A stretch of 5,767 nucleotides of DNA, from assembly GCA_002432545.1 (NCBI GenBank), contig DJFR01000048.1, forward strand, positions 39,374-45,140, written 5' to 3'. This document shows, in pieces, positions 1-4,956 of the stretch. A model generated the notes under the pieces. That model was not told where the DNA came from. It searched no databases and worked only from the letters and a program-made list of their open reading frames with translations. Numbering within the stretch: the first letter of the stretch is position 1; every line of letters starts with the position of its first letter. The position numbers and the translations under genes were made by a program. The DNA comes from Flammeovirgaceae bacterium UBA5867. GTDB taxonomy: Bacteria; Bacteroidota; Bacteroidia; Cytophagales; Cyclobacteriaceae.

Positions 1-123
1 TGGTATTTGGTTATTCGTTATTTCTTTTGTTGGGAGAACTATAGCAAACAATAGGCCTTTCCGCGCGAATTAGACGGTTGGCATAATGGTTGGTCCTATA
101 CTATACAAACAAATAAAAAGTAT

Positions 124-375
124 ATGGCTGGTGTAGTGTGGCTCCTGGATAATTATAGTGAAGAAGTAATCACTGGACTTGAAATGAAAGGCTACCTTGT
201 ACGAAGATTTTCTCCTGAGAATCAAGGTCCTATGCAGTATGATGAGCGCCCCGACATGATTTTCTTCTCAAAGCTCACTCCGGAAACTGCTGGGTTCTTT
301 ACCAAGATCTACCAGTTTTACCCGGGGGTATTGGCCATGAGCGTTCCTTCTTTGCTGCCTGCAGAGCGTAAATAA
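124..375 (+). CDS. Hypothetical protein, 83 aa, possibly receiver-like
   Basis: I do not recognise this protein. It is a small soluble-looking product with no signal peptide or membrane segment. Its pattern is alternating strand and helix: a hydrophobic strand ending in LLDN (residues 6-10), an amphipathic helix around 12-22 (SEEVITGLEMK), a short strand LVRRF, a strand DMIFF (44-48), a helix around 53-65 and a strand GVLAMSV (68-74). That order resembles the first four beta-alpha units of a response-regulator receiver domain, but the position where the phosphorylated Asp would lie, after the third strand, reads SKLTPE, and the protein stops well short of the usual 110-120 residues. The resemblance is an inference from pattern only. 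The ATG at 124 follows an A-rich stretch, as is usual in Bacteroidota, without a clear Shine-Dalgarno. It lies 142 bases upstream of the THX gene on the same strand. No function can be assigned. Confidence 0.5.
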   Translation: MAGVVWLLDNYSEEVITGLEMKGYLVRRFSPENQGPMQYDERPDMIFFSKLTPETAGFFTKIYQFYPGVLAMSVPSLLPAERK

Positions 376-399
376 CTTCCTGAACTGGGATTGATTTTG

Positions 400-459
400 A
401 TTTTTTTGTCTCATTGTTAGACTGACAATGGCGTTGGAATAATTGTAATTTTTTTGTCT
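400..459 (+). repeat. Repeated 12-mer around a small hairpin
   Basis: The 12-mer ATTTTTTTGTCT occurs at 400-411 and again at 448-459. Between the copies, CATTGT (412-417) can pair with ACAATG (425-430) over a 7-base loop. No T-run follows the hairpin directly, so it is not a convincing terminator for the upstream gene. The region lies just upstream of the THX gene and could contain its promoter, but I see no good match to the Bacteroidota TTG / TAnnTTTG pattern. Function unknown. Confidence 0.3.
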
Positions 460-517
460 GGTATTTGTAATCAATGAAGACTTTACTATTATTGCCGCAT
501 CAATTTTAACTAATTCC

Positions 518-697
518 ATGGGAAGAGGAGATAAAAAGTCAACAAAAGGTAAGCGCACGAAAGGCTCTTACGGTGTTACCAGAAGTAAAAACGCTATCAA
601 AGCTCGTATGAAGAGAGCGACTTCTAAAAAAGGAACAGCTGAAGCTGCTGCAACTCCTGCCAAGAAAAGAACACCTGCTAAAAAGAAAGCAGAGTAA
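518..697 (+). CDS. 30S ribosomal protein THX (bTHX), 59 aa
   Basis: This small basic protein begins MGRGDKKSTKGKRTKGSYGV, which matches the THX family (Thermus THX starts MGKGD and carries the RGxxxxGTYGxxRP pattern). THX sits in the head of the 30S subunit and contacts 16S rRNA. The conserved part spans residues 1-24. A Lys/Ala-rich tail follows (25-59), ending in two near-identical hexapeptides, TPAKKR and TPAKKK, at 46-57. The Thermus protein is about 26 residues, so this version is roughly twice as long; extended tails are, as I recall, common in Bacteroidota. The start at 518 is the only ATG that gives the conserved MGRGDK end. The gene ends in a double stop, TAATAA (695-700), and the trp leader peptide begins at 704. 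The next terminator on this strand is the trp attenuator at 791-827, so THX is probably transcribed together with the trp leader. No Trp codon is present. Confidence 0.88.
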   Translation: MGRGDKKSTKGKRTKGSYGVTRSKNAIKARMKRATSKKGTAEAAATPAKKRTPAKKKAE

Positions 698-703
698 TAA
701 ATC

Positions 704-760
704 ATGATAAAATTCAATAACATAGCTTGGTGGTGGCATATATCGAAATACGATATGTGA
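704..760 (+). CDS. trpL: trp operon leader peptide, 18 aa with WWW
   Basis: This short ORF reads MIKFNNIAWWWHISKYDM and stops at TGA (758-760). The three Trp codons are consecutive at 728-736 (residues 9-11), which is hard to explain by chance directly in front of trpE. In the known enterobacterial mechanism, a ribosome translating such a peptide senses charged tRNA-Trp and so controls a downstream terminator. The surrounding RNA structures fit this: the codons after the Trp run form arm 1 of a hairpin, and the stop codon overlaps arm 2. The ATG at 704 is the only possible start, since TAA at 698-700 is in frame just upstream. It lies six bases after the THX stop codon, so reinitiation by ribosomes leaving THX is possible. 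AGAG at 691-694, nine bases upstream, could be a weak Shine-Dalgarno. The peptide itself is expected to have no function. Confidence 0.9.
   Translation: MIKFNNIAWWWHISKYDM
737..759 (+). promoter_or_regulatory. Attenuator 1:2 (pause/protector) hairpin
   Basis: Arms 737-745 and 751-759 form nine pairs (one G-U at 739/757) around the loop AAATA. The hairpin lies within the last codons of the leader peptide, straight after the Trp codons. It overlaps the antiterminator arm only at 757-759, so by itself it would block that arm only partly; the ribosome at the stop codon would do the rest. A role as an RNA polymerase pause site is inferred by analogy. Confidence 0.65.
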
Positions 761-807
761 ACAGCCTTTTTATGTTAACGCGATAATGCCGAAGGCCTGC
801 TGTTCAC
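757..807 (+). promoter_or_regulatory. Antiterminator pairing 2:3
   Basis: GTGAACAGC at 757-765 is the exact reverse complement of GCTGTTCAC at 799-807. The second segment comprises the last four bases of the terminator's 5' arm and its entire 5-base loop, so the pairing cannot coexist with the terminator hairpin. The intervening 33 bases would form the loop. Such exact complementarity to a terminator loop is the diagnostic sign of a switch rather than a plain terminator. Confidence 0.78.
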
Positions 808-827
808 CAGCAGGCCTTCTTTTTTTT
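791..827 (+). terminator. Intrinsic terminator of the trp attenuator
   Basis: A perfect 12-bp stem pairs 791-802 (GAAGGCCTGCTG) with 808-819 (CAGCAGGCCTTC), eight of the twelve pairs being G-C. The loop is TTCAC and an uninterrupted run of eight T follows at 820-827. This is a textbook Rho-independent terminator on the + strand. It lies 30 bases beyond the leader-peptide stop and 55 bases before the trpE start. It is also the first terminator after THX, so it should set the 3' end of the THX transcript when the operon is switched off. Confidence 0.95.
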
Positions 828-841
828 GATTTAAACTTAAC

Positions 842-865
842 CGATCGGTGCGAAGAAGCCGATCG
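842..865 (+). other. Hairpin in the trpE 5' untranslated region
   Basis: CGATCGG (842-848) pairs perfectly with CCGATCG (859-865) over a 10-base loop, TGCGAAGAAG. It sits between the attenuator's T-run and the trpE start at 883 and is followed by six A, not T, so it is not a terminator on this strand. It could protect the 5' end of processed trp mRNA or affect trpE translation, but nothing in the sequence decides this. Confidence 0.45.
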
Positions 866-882
866 AAAAAATATAAACGAAC

Positions 883-2286
883 ATGAAGTATACATTAACT
901 ACCTACACCAAGAAACTTCTGGCCGACACACTCACACCTGTTAATATATATCTGAAACTGCGTGATGTATTTGCAGGAAGCATACTCCTGGAAAGTTCAG
1001 ACTATCATGGTCATGAAAATAGCTTGTCCTTTATATGCTGCGATCCGATCGCTTCATTCCAGGTTGTAGATAACGAAGCTTCTATTCAATATCCGGATGG
1101 TGCAGCTGAGCAGATAAAGATTTCAGGAGTAGGGCACGTTACATCACTGCTCGAAGATTTCAGAAATAAATTTGAAGTTCCTCAACAGCTGGCGGGTTCT
1201 AAATACCCGAACTGCGGGCTCTTCGGATACATGTCATACGATGCCGTTCGTTTCTTTGAGACCGTAACAATCGATCAGAAGAAAAAAATGATCCCTGATG
1301 TGATCTATAAATTATACCGGTATGTAATTGTAGTCGATCATTTCTCGAACGAGCTGAGTTTATTTGAGCACTCACATCAAGCCGTTAGTCCAAGCTCGCT
1401 CGATAAAATTGAGCAGATCATTTTCAGTAACCGCTTCTCTACGTATAAGTTCTCGCTGGTAAATGGAGAGGAATCTAATTTTACAGATGAAGAGTTTCTC
1501 AAAGTAATCGAGAAGGGTAAAGAACATTGTTATCGTGGCGATGTTTTCCAGATCGTACTTTCCAGGAGATTTCAGTGCGGCTTTAAAGGCGATGAATTTA
1601 ATGTATACCGCGCGTTACGTTCCATCAACCCGTCACCATACCTGTTCTATTTTGATTACGGCAATTTCAAGTTGATCGGTTCATCGCCCGAAGCACAACT
1701 GCAGGTTAAAGGAGGAAAGGCACATATATACCCTATAGCCGGTACATTCCGCAGGTCGGGTAACGACCAGGAAGATGCTGCCATAGCCGAAAGACTTGCT
1801 GCTGATGAAAAAGAAAATGCAGAGCACGTTATGCTGGTAGATTTAGCGCGTAACGATATGAGCAGAAATGCTTCCAGTGTACACGTAGAAGTGTTCAAGG
1901 AAATTCAATACTACTCGCACGTTATTCACCTCGTATCCAAAGTTACCGGTTCACTGGAGAGTGACTCCTCTATCATCGGAATGGCTGCCGATACATTTCC
2001 GGCAGGTACATTATCCGGTGCACCGAAACACATGGCCATGACGCTGATCAATAAATACGAAAACACGAACAGAACTTTTTACGGAGGCGCTATCGGGTTT
2101 ATAGGTTTTGACGGATCATTCAACCACGCCATCATGATCCGTACCTTCCTCAGTCACGAAAACAAACTTATATACCAGGCCGGTGCCGGAGTAGTATCCA
2201 AATCACAAGCCGAAAGTGAATTGCAAGAGGTGAACAATAAACTCACCGCATTACGAAAGGCGGTTTTGATGGCGGAGAAGATATAG
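883..2286 (+). CDS. trpE: Anthranilate synthase component I (TrpE)
   Basis: TrpE converts chorismate and ammonia (supplied by TrpG from glutamine) to anthranilate in the cytoplasm, the committed step of the pathway. At 467 residues it has the usual bacterial length. The N-terminal domain holds LLES at 35-38, the motif that in enteric TrpE includes Ser40 of the tryptophan feedback site. NPSPYLFY at 249-256, also part of that site in the family, is present, so inhibition by tryptophan is likely retained. The chorismate-binding domain (about 200-462) has PIAGT at 284-288, DEKENAEHVMLVDLARND at 308-325, DTFPAGTLSGAPK at 370-382 and the FYGGAIGF segment at 399-406. The NPSPY motif and feedback site favour TrpE over PabB, and the neighbouring genes confirm it. 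The protein contains no Trp. Expression is governed by the attenuator directly upstream. The ATG at 883 follows an A-rich AAAAAATATAAACGAAC leader, with no clear Shine-Dalgarno. The gap to trpG is unusually long. Confidence 0.97.
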   Translation: MKYTLTTYTKKLLADTLTPVNIYLKLRDVFAGSILLESSDYHGHENSLSFICCDPIASFQVVDNEASIQYPDGAAEQIKISGVGHVTSLLEDFRNKFEVPQQLAGSKYPNCGLFGYMSYDAVRFFETVTIDQKKKMIPDVIYKLYRYVIVVDHFSNELSLFEHSHQAVSPSSLDKIEQIIFSNRFSTYKFSLVNGEESNFTDEEFLKVIEKGKEHCYRGDVFQIVLSRRFQCGFKGDEFNVYRALRSINPSPYLFYFDYGNFKLIGSSPEAQLQVKGGKAHIYPIAGTFRRSGNDQEDAAIAERLAADEKENAEHVMLVDLARNDMSRNASSVHVEVFKEIQYYSHVIHLVSKVTGSLESDSSIIGMAADTFPAGTLSGAPKHMAMTLINKYENTNRTFYGGAIGFIGFDGSFNHAIMIRTFLSHENKLIYQAGAGVVSKSQAESELQEVNNKLTALRKAVLMAEKI

Positions 2287-2406
2287 GGATTGGAAGATTT
2301 TAAGATTTTAAAATTGAAAATCACTGCATCAAAAAACATAAAAGGATTCATCAACTATTTAGACGACTACGAATCCAAAAAGAAAAACTATAAGAAGAAT
2401 AATTAG
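2287..2406 (+). pseudogene. Possible gene relic between trpE and trpG
   Basis: After the trpE stop (TAG) the same frame stays open for 39 codons to a TAG at 2404-2406, with no ATG. The part from residue 11 of this stretch reads KITASKNIKGFINYL and ends in a Lys-rich DDYESKKKNYKKNN. From memory, this resembles the C-terminus of the four-helix-bundle proteins related to 23S rRNA intervening-sequence proteins (pattern ISKxIxGFIxYLKxS...K), which are frequent in Bacteroidota and often flanked by AT-rich repeats. On this reading most of the gene has been deleted and only the tail remains. The match is weak and made by eye. The alternative is a chance open frame in AT-rich DNA, or non-coding spacer. 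Confidence 0.25.
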
Positions 2407-2459
2407 AATCTCAGAATTTTAAAAATTTTCCAATCTTAAAATCTTCAAATTTTATAATC
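2288..2459. repeat. AT-rich imperfect inverted repeat, trpE-trpG gap
   Basis: GAAGATTTTAAGATT at 2293-2307 is the exact reverse complement of AATCTTAAAATCTTC at 2432-2446 (15 bp). A further arm, TTTTAAAATT at 2306-2315, matches AATTTTAAAA at 2415-2424, and the outermost GATT/AATC (2288-2291, 2456-2459) also pair. The left end contains a tandem octamer, AAGATTTT twice at 2294-2309. An inner pair, GGATTC (2344-2349) and GAATCC (2371-2376), lies within the centre. The arms enclose about 125 bases and almost fill the 181-base gap; the other gaps in the operon are 28 to 69 bases. The layout suggests a small inserted element or its remnant. There is no GC-rich stem with T-run, so an internal terminator is unlikely. 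Confidence 0.6.
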
Positions 2460-2467
2460 AAAAAGAG

Positions 2468-3034
2468 ATGAAACTACTGGTTCTCGATAATTACGATTCA
2501 TTTACCTATAACCTGGTGCACATTATACGTGAGTTGGGATACGCTGTGGATATAGTTAGAAATGACAAGATCAGCGTAGCAGACGTAAAGAAGTATGATA
2601 AGATATTATTGTCACCGGGTCCAGGTATACCCGATGAAGCCGGAATTATGAAACAGGTGGTACGTGAATACGGTGCATCGAAAAGTATATTAGGTGTTTG
2701 CCTCGGGCACCAGGGGATAGGAGAGGTATATGGTGCGAAACTATATAATATACCCAAGGTGCTGCACGGAGTAACGTCTGTTGTTGAAGTGAAAGATTCG
2801 TCAGACTATCTCTTTAAAGGTGTGATGGAAAAATTTCAGGCAACACATTATCATTCATGGGCTGTATTACCGGAAAGCTTTACACCCGATCTTAAAATTA
2901 CGGCTGTAAATGACGAAGGTTTGGTAATGGCATTACAGCATGCTAAATATGATGTAAAGGGCGTGCAGTTTCACCCGGAATCTGTAATGACACCGGAAGG
3001 TCCGAAGATGATCGCGAACTGGCTAAAGCATTAA
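2468..3034 (+). CDS. trpG: Anthranilate synthase component II, glutamine amidotransferase
   Basis: TrpG hydrolyses glutamine and channels ammonia to TrpE. It is a class I glutamine amidotransferase of 188 residues, the standard length. It opens with the family signature LVLDNYDSFTYNL (4-16). The oxyanion region SPGPG is at 49-53, the nucleophile Cys78 lies in GVCLGHQ (76-82), and the other triad members are His169 and Glu171 in GVQFHPES. HYHSW at 127-131 is the usual segment near the synthase interface. Position in a trp operon supports TrpG, but in many bacteria the same protein also serves PabB in folate synthesis, and the sequence alone cannot exclude a dual role if no pabA exists elsewhere. 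The ATG at 2468 gives the canonical N-terminus; the preceding AAAAAGAG is too close to act as a proper Shine-Dalgarno. It has two Trp residues (131 and 185). Confidence 0.96.
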   Translation: MKLLVLDNYDSFTYNLVHIIRELGYAVDIVRNDKISVADVKKYDKILLSPGPGIPDEAGIMKQVVREYGASKSILGVCLGHQGIGEVYGAKLYNIPKVLHGVTSVVEVKDSSDYLFKGVMEKFQATHYHSWAVLPESFTPDLKITAVNDEGLVMALQHAKYDVKGVQFHPESVMTPEGPKMIANWLKH

Positions 3035-3093
3035 CAGCAACGTTCACACGCAACCCCCATCACCCAAGTCCTAATTGCTAAATTCTAACAAGA

Positions 3094-4080
3094 ATGAAAC
3101 ATATATTAAACGAACTGATCGATCATCGCTCGCTTACAAAAGAAACAGCCCGGCAAGTGCTGGTTGATCTTGCTACGGGTAAATATAATCCAAGTCAGAC
3201 AACCGCATTCATGACGGTATATATGATGCGCAGTATAACGGTAGACGAGCTGCAAGGCTTTCGTGATGCCATGCTCGAGCTGTGTCTGCCTGCTAAATTT
3301 GATCAGCCTGTAATGGATGTATGTGGCACCGGTGGTGATGGCAAGAATACATTTAATATATCAACACTTTCATCTTTTGTAGTAGCAGCTGCGGGACAAC
3401 CCGTTGCCAAGCATGGTAACTATGGTGTTTCATCAGCCTGCGGATCTTCCAATTTACTGGAATACTTCGGCTATAAATTTACCAACGATGTAGATGAACT
3501 GAAGCGCAGTCTCGATCGCTCGAACATCTGCTTCATGCACGCACCGTTGTTTCACCCTGCTATGAAAAATGTAGCACCGATACGGAAAGAACTCGGAGTA
3601 AAAACATTTTTCAACATGCTGGGCCCTATGGTAAACCCGGCTTTCCCCAAGAGACAATTGGTAGGTGTATTCAGTCTCGAGCTCGCGCGACAGTATGGAT
3701 ATTTATACCAGAACACCGATAAAGAGTTTGTGATCCTTCATTCGATCGATGGCTATGATGAAGTGTCGCTTACCAGTGCATTCAAATATTTCTACAACCA
3801 GGGCGAACGCCTGTCGACACCGGCAGATCTTAATTTACCGCAACTAAAATATGAAGACCTGAAAGGTGGCGATACCGTTGAAGAGTCTGCCAAAGTATTT
3901 ATGAAAGTATTGGAGGGTAAAGGTACAGCGGCACAAAACGCAGCCGTGATCGCGAATGCCGGCATGGCGCTCTATGCGGGTCATCAGCAGGAAGGATTGC
4001 CGACAGCACTGCAACGTGCGAAAGAAGCACTGGAGTCAGGCAAGGCACTTCAGTCATTTAAAAAACTTGTTCAGCTTTAG
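3094..4080 (+). CDS. trpD: Anthranilate phosphoribosyltransferase
   Basis: TrpD transfers the phosphoribosyl group of PRPP to anthranilate. The 328-residue length fits the family. An N-terminal helical region (1-65) is followed by the PRPP-binding loop DVCGTGGDGKNTFNIST (75-91), KHGN at 106-109, the anthranilate-site segment HPAMKNVAPIRKELG (154-168), FNMLGPMVNP (173-182), and the Mg-binding DGYDEVSL (219-226), which retains the Asp-Glu pair. One difference from the textbook motif is visible: KHGNRAVSS reads KHGNYGVSS (106-114), losing the Arg. I think this form occurs in other Bacteroidota but cannot confirm it here. The protein is not fused to a TrpG domain, unlike in enterics, consistent with the separate trpG 59 bases upstream. 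The ATG at 3094 gives a normal family start (MKHILNELIDHRSLT). There is no Trp residue. Confidence 0.96.
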   Translation: MKHILNELIDHRSLTKETARQVLVDLATGKYNPSQTTAFMTVYMMRSITVDELQGFRDAMLELCLPAKFDQPVMDVCGTGGDGKNTFNISTLSSFVVAAAGQPVAKHGNYGVSSACGSSNLLEYFGYKFTNDVDELKRSLDRSNICFMHAPLFHPAMKNVAPIRKELGVKTFFNMLGPMVNPAFPKRQLVGVFSLELARQYGYLYQNTDKEFVILHSIDGYDEVSLTSAFKYFYNQGERLSTPADLNLPQLKYEDLKGGDTVEESAKVFMKVLEGKGTAAQNAAVIANAGMALYAGHQQEGLPTALQRAKEALESGKALQSFKKLVQL

Positions 4081-4115
4081 TTAACGTTACAGATATATAC
4101 CAACACACCAAACGC

Positions 4116-4928
4116 ATGAATATTCTCGATCAGATCATTGAACAAAAACGCAAAGAGGTAGAAGAACGGAAAAGTCTTTATCCGGTAAAACTGCTGGAGA
4201 AAGGAATTTACTTTTCAACACTACCGGTTTCGATGAAGAAATATATACTGCGCGAAGACAAGACCGGCATCATCGCTGAGTTCAAACGGAAGTCGCCATC
4301 GAAAGGAACCATCAATGCGCACGCTTCGGTTGAACGTACTTCGATAGGCTATATGCAGGCCGGAGCTTCTGCACTCTCTGTACTTACCGATAAACCATTT
4401 TTCGGTGGCAGTAATGACGACCTGATGATTGCACGCAAGTTTAATTTCTGTCCAATCATTCGTAAAGATTTTACCATTGATGAATACCAGATCGTAGAAG
4501 CTAAGTCTATTGGGGCAGATGCTATACTATTGATTGCAGCTGTACTGGAACCAAAGCAAGTGAAAGAGCTTACAGCTTTTGCCCATACATTTGGCCTGGA
4601 GGTATTGCTGGAAGTTCACGATGAAGATGAACTGAAAAGAAACCTGGAAGCGGAAGCTGATCTGATTGGTGTAAACAACCGTAACCTGAAAACATTCGAA
4701 GTAAGTATCGATGTATCAAAGCATCTGGCTCCGCTTATACCAGACTCGGTCGTGAAAGTATCGGAGAGTGGTATATCTTCTGTTGATACAATTCTTGAGC
4801 TCAAGAAGCATGGCTACCGGGGATTTCTGATGGGCGAGAACTTTATGAAACATAGCAGGCCCGAACACGCGGCTATGGAGTTTATGGACGAACTTCGAAA
4901 AGCAGAAGGACTAAAACTAAACGCGTAA
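4116..4928 (+). CDS. trpC: Indole-3-glycerol phosphate synthase
   Basis: TrpC closes the indole ring, converting CdRP to indole-3-glycerol phosphate with loss of CO2 and water. This is a single-domain (beta/alpha)8 enzyme of 270 residues, not fused to TrpF as in enterics. The N-terminal helix ILDQIIEQKRKEVEERK (3-19) is typical. Residues matching the catalytic set of the Sulfolobus enzyme are visible: Glu55 and Lys57 in IIAEFKRKSPSKG (52-64), Lys117 in RKDF (116-119), Glu166 in LLEVHDEDEL, Asn188 in GVNNRNL, and Glu217-Ser218 in VSESGI. The phosphate-binding GFLMGENFM lies at 236-244. It follows trpD by 35 bases and precedes trpF by 28. The ATG at 4116 gives the family N-terminus without extension. 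No Trp residue is present. Confidence 0.97.
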   Translation: MNILDQIIEQKRKEVEERKSLYPVKLLEKGIYFSTLPVSMKKYILREDKTGIIAEFKRKSPSKGTINAHASVERTSIGYMQAGASALSVLTDKPFFGGSNDDLMIARKFNFCPIIRKDFTIDEYQIVEAKSIGADAILLIAAVLEPKQVKELTAFAHTFGLEVLLEVHDEDELKRNLEAEADLIGVNNRNLKTFEVSIDVSKHLAPLIPDSVVKVSESGISSVDTILELKKHGYRGFLMGENFMKHSRPEHAAMEFMDELRKAEGLKLNA

Positions 4929-4956
4929 AAAAAATATACCGCTATAAATATAGTGT

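Larger units (their letters stand above)
704..827 (+). promoter_or_regulatory. trp transcription attenuator (leader-peptide type)
   Basis: Three mutually exclusive pairings can be drawn. Hairpin 1:2 pairs 737-745 (CATATATCG) with 751-759 (CGATATGTG) over loop AAATA, nine pairs including one G-U. Antiterminator 2:3 pairs 757-765 (GTGAACAGC) with 799-807 (GCTGTTCAC), nine perfect pairs, and can be lengthened by pairing 766-770 with 791-795 past a 3-base bulge. Terminator 3:4 pairs 791-802 with 808-819. A ribosome stalled on the UGG codons at 728-736 would cover arm 1 and leave 757-765 free to capture the terminator's 5' arm and loop, allowing read-through into trpE. A ribosome reaching the UGA at 758-760 would cover 757-765, so the terminator forms. 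The pairings are seen in the sequence; the switching is inferred from the enterobacterial trp model. Confidence 0.87.

Noticed and set aside
78..107. TTGGCA (78-83) and TATACA (102-107), spaced 18 bases, as a promoter for the 83-aa gene
   Set aside because: This is a sigma-70-like pattern, but Bacteroidota use a different -7 element (TAnnTTTG) that is not matched here; too weak to annotate.
401..411. T-run after the 83-aa gene as an intrinsic terminator
   Set aside because: No GC-rich stem precedes the T-run.
434..467. TTG (434-436) with GGTATTTG (460-467) as a Bacteroidota promoter for THX
   Set aside because: Only the TTTG part of the -7 element matches and the conserved TA is missing.
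268..558. Open frame of 96 codons on the minus strand
   Set aside because: It overlaps the 83-aa gene and the start of THX, has low-complexity composition and no recognisable motif; it is a shadow of + strand sequence.
539..739. Minus-strand frame of 66 codons antisense to THX and the leader
   Set aside because: Its Ser/Arg/Phe-rich product is the complement of the Lys-rich THX tail.
698..882. T-box, TRAP-binding site or a tryptophan riboswitch in the trpE leader
   Set aside because: No T-box consensus or series of GAG/UAG triplets is present, whereas the leader peptide with WWW and the three pairings explain the region fully.
1656..1898. Minus-strand frame inside trpE (and similar ones at 2154-2354, 2506-2757, 3454-3657, 4616-4804, 5406-5603)
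   Set aside because: All are antisense to well-conserved trp enzymes and have no independent motif.
2410..2459. Internal terminator before trpG
   Set aside because: The inverted repeat is purely AT-rich with distant arms and no following T-run, so it would not stop transcription like an intrinsic terminator.
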